Assembly: GCA_029244465.1 (NCBI GenBank)
Contig: JAQWQN010000112.1
Coordinates: 1 to 7,281 of the forward strand
Source of the DNA: Pseudomonadales bacterium
Lineage (GTDB): Bacteria > Pseudomonadota > Gammaproteobacteria > Pseudomonadales > Azotimanducaceae
Direction of reading: 5' to 3'
DNA: 7,281 nt
Shown: one piece after another, positions 6,229-7,281 of the stretch
Layout of the letters: every line of letters starts with the position of its first letter
Position numbering within the stretch: position 1 is the stretch's first letter
Position numbers and translations under genes: made by a program
Notes under the pieces: model-generated
The model's input: only the letters and a program-made list of their open reading frames with translations
The model's database searches: none
Told to the model about the DNA's origin: nothing

Positions 6229-6801
6229 CTATTTGACATCCAAATTAACACTACGGCCTAAAAACTCCGCGAAGGGAAAGCCACCCATATTCATGCGCTT
6301 GCCAACTTCGACGGCGTTCGCCACGCTGTAGCCTTGATGCGCCACCAAGTACGCCGCCCACAGGTGTGATGCGCGCCAAGCGACCGTACAATGGAGGAGA
6401 ACCGGTCCATCAGAGCTCGCAACGGCCTCGGCGAAGGTAGCCAGGCTTTCTTCTGAGTACGGTGTATCAGGTCCACCCAAGGGAATATGGACATACTCAA
6501 GACCCAGCGACGCTACGGCTGCCGCTTCGTCAAAAGGGACAACCATACGATTGTCCATTTCTTGATGCGTGCGTAAATTGATTACGCGTGATACGCCGTT
6601 CGCTTTTGCCAACGCCAGGGCCGATTCATCAGGTTGCCCGGAGACATAAATATTGCGTGCGACCTGCGCATAAAAGTCCTGGAAGCCAGCCTCGACGGAG
6701 ACTTTAGGCATTGCGAAGGGCTCAACGTCAAGAGCCAAAGCCTGTCCCGTCAAAGTCGCTGAAAACAGTGTCAAAACCAGGCTTAACTTAGATCCATTCA
6801 T
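6229..6801 (-). CDS. Exported DSP-like (BLH/DUF442-type) cysteine phosphatase homologue
   Basis: A 190-residue protein with a clear signal peptide: Lys5, a hydrophobic core, and ALA at 21-23 for signal peptidase I cleavage, placing the mature part in the periplasm. The mature domain resembles the DSP-like/beta-lactamase-hydrolase-associated phosphatase family: NIYVSGQPDESAL at 50-62, INLRTHQEM at 74-82, HIPLGGPDTPYS at 105-116, and the signature loop HC-TVAW-R at 137-143 followed by ASHLWAAYL. C138 and R143 are four residues apart (C-x4-R), as in the CRSGTR-type loops of this family rather than the C-x5-R of classical tyrosine phosphatases. The loop lacks the usual Gly and has bulky Val and Trp, so activity is uncertain. 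A weak SD (GAGAAAG, 8 nt before ATG) is present. It is the first solid gene of a two-gene operon with the AhpD-like protein. Role unknown; sulfur or phosphate chemistry in the periplasm is possible. Confidence 0.85.
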   Translation of the reverse strand: MNGSKLSLVLTLFSATLTGQALALDVEPFAMPKVSVEAGFQDFYAQVARNIYVSGQPDESALALAKANGVSRVINLRTHQEMDNRMVVPFDEAAAVASLGLEYVHIPLGGPDTPYSEESLATFAEAVASSDGPVLLHCTVAWRASHLWAAYLVAHQGYSVANAVEVGKRMNMGGFPFAEFLGRSVNLDVK

Positions 6802-6815
6802 ACAAGTTACTTTCT

Positions 6816-6894
6816 CAGGTCGCTATTGATGGTTGCAGCTTGCATTAGAATGTAGCGAAACAAAAGGGTCACGACCTGTCGACCAAGCGACCTG
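6816..6894. repeat. Inverted and direct copies of a CGACCTG motif
   Basis: CAGGTCGCT at 6816-6824 and AGCGACCTG at 6886-6894 are a perfect 9-bp inverted pair separated by 61 nt. A further direct copy CGACCTGT lies at 6872-6879, with CGACCTGT again at 6888-6895, 16 nt on. They sit upstream of the phosphatase start, the nearest about 15 nt from its ATG. They could be regulator half-sites or form an RNA stem in the leader; chance is not excluded. Confidence 0.4.
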
Positions 6895-6999
6895 TAAAAC
6901 GCTGTCTCCGGCCACTTCCTTCGCTAATTCGATAACAAATATGTTACCGTCCGGGTTCAGCCGGCAGATTTGTGAACCAAGTGGTCTTAATAGCGGCAT
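6823..6999 (-). CDS. Possible small protein of 58 residues, doubtful
   Basis: An open frame from ATG 6999 to TAG 6825-6823, ending 21 nt before the phosphatase start on the same strand. The composition is protein-like: it includes RLNPDGNIFVIELAKEVAGD, with mixed hydrophobic and charged residues, and codon choice is not unlike the neighbours. Against it, no SD is visible before the ATG, there is no recognisable domain, and the same bases hold repeated motifs that could be regulatory. It may be a short leader gene of the phosphatase operon, a decayed gene remnant, or chance. I cannot assign a function. Confidence 0.25.
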   Translation of the reverse strand: MPLLRPLGSQICRLNPDGNIFVIELAKEVAGDSVLQVAWSTGRDPFVSLHSNASCNHQ

Positions 7000-7040
7000 T
7001 AAACCGCGACTAAGCAAGCAAACGAGGTCTAATATTACGT

Positions 7041-7281
7041 ATGCCTAAGCCGTCGAAGAATCACCCTTGGAAACTCGGATTATCTGGTCCTGTTTCCTAC
7101 GCCAGCAAATCGACAAGCACCTGGCGCGGATTTTACCGTCCCCCAGATGAAGCCAGTCCCGTTCGTACCTTAAGCGAATCAGAAATTGAGGAACTCGGTC
7201 TGCAACTGGTATTGCCAGTACATGAAATCATGGAAGCACGGCGCATGTGCCAAGAGCATCACCCGGACCGCGGCGGCGACC
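7041..7281 (+). CDS. J-domain-like (DnaJ-type) protein, N-terminal part, 3' truncated by window
   Basis: The frame opens at ATG 7041 (in-frame stop TAA at 7011-7013, no other start between) and runs off the window after 80 codons. Residues 1-40 are basic and Pro/Ser/Trp-rich without a known domain (NHPWKLGLSG, TWRGFYRPPDEASP). From about 43 the sequence fits the first half of a J domain: a short helix (LSESEIEELGL), then helix II (VHEIMEARRMCQEHH), then HPDRGGD with HPD at 74-76. HPD is the motif by which J proteins stimulate Hsp70 (DnaK) ATPase. The domain therefore lies after a 40-residue extension rather than at the very N-terminus as in DnaJ, and helix I is a poor match to the YxxLG consensus, so this would be a class C J protein. 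GAGG at 7024-7027 is 13 nt from the ATG, long for an SD. It is divergent from the phosphatase operon. Confidence 0.65.
   Translation, partial: MPKPSKNHPWKLGLSGPVSYASKSTSTWRGFYRPPDEASPVRTLSESEIEELGLQLVLPVHEIMEARRMCQEHHPDRGGD

Larger units (their letters stand above)
6802..7040. other. Divergent intergenic region upstream of phosphatase and J-domain genes
   Basis: This 239-nt gap should contain the promoters of both flanking genes. I see no convincing -35/-10 pair on either strand. It holds repeats of CGACCTG and one doubtful minus-strand reading frame, described separately, plus a small GCGG-CATTAAA-CCGC hairpin (6993-7007) with a 4-bp stem. No RNA gene is recognised. Confidence 0.4.

Noticed and set aside
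7030..7038. TAATATTAC, identical to the nonanucleotide at geminivirus/CRESS replication origins
   Set aside because: There is no flanking stem-loop and no Rep gene, and it lies in the leader of a bacterial gene; a 9-base AT-rich match is easily chance.
6833..7048. Plus-strand 71-codon frame in the divergent region running into the J-domain gene start
   Set aside because: Composition is Ser/Thr/Pro-rich with no motif or SD, and it overlaps the start of the J-domain gene in another frame.

Overview
The window reads as ordinary, gene-dense bacterial chromosome. It has mid-range GC by eye, clear Shine-Dalgarno sites, short intergenic gaps and no mobile element, tRNA, rRNA or CRISPR array. The gene mix fits a Gram-negative, probably an aquatic (marine-type) gammaproteobacterium. 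It includes an SLC13-type permease, an exported type I sulfatase, NAD(P)-dependent short-chain dehydrogenases, a periplasmic DSP-like phosphatase and a Cys/Arg-rich small protein of a type I associate with gammaproteobacteria. This lineage is inference only.

Layout. (1) 1-2013, + strand: the C-terminal end of an SLC13/DASS-type anion permease, whose stop codon overlaps (TAATG) the start of an exported sulfatase. The two look like a translationally coupled unit for releasing and moving sulfate or organic anions. (2) 2108-2566, + strand: a 152-residue basic protein with a conserved-looking Cys/His cluster, preceded by its own SD and a perfect -10 box. (3) 2622-4378, - strand: a two-gene operon of short-chain dehydrogenases/reductases, transcribed divergently from (4) 4535-5650, + strand, an alpha/beta hydrolase with a complete Ser/Asp/His set. 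Together they suggest a small catabolic locus for an alcohol/ketone or ester substrate that cannot be named from sequence. (5) 5660-6801, - strand: a secreted cysteine-dependent phosphatase-like protein followed after 2 nt by an AhpD/carboxymuconolactone-decarboxylase-like protein with CxxC. This pair converges on the hydrolase with only 9 nt between stop codons. (6) 6802-7040: a divergent intergenic region with repeated CGACCTG motifs and a doubtful 58-codon reading frame. (7) 7041-7281, + strand: the N-terminal part of a J-domain-like protein that runs off the window just after its HPD motif.

I found no clearly new defence or mobile system. The most worthwhile leads are the Cys/Arg-rich protein, the unusual active-site loop of the secreted phosphatase and its coupling to an AhpD-like protein, the permease-sulfatase coupling, and the atypical J-domain protein.
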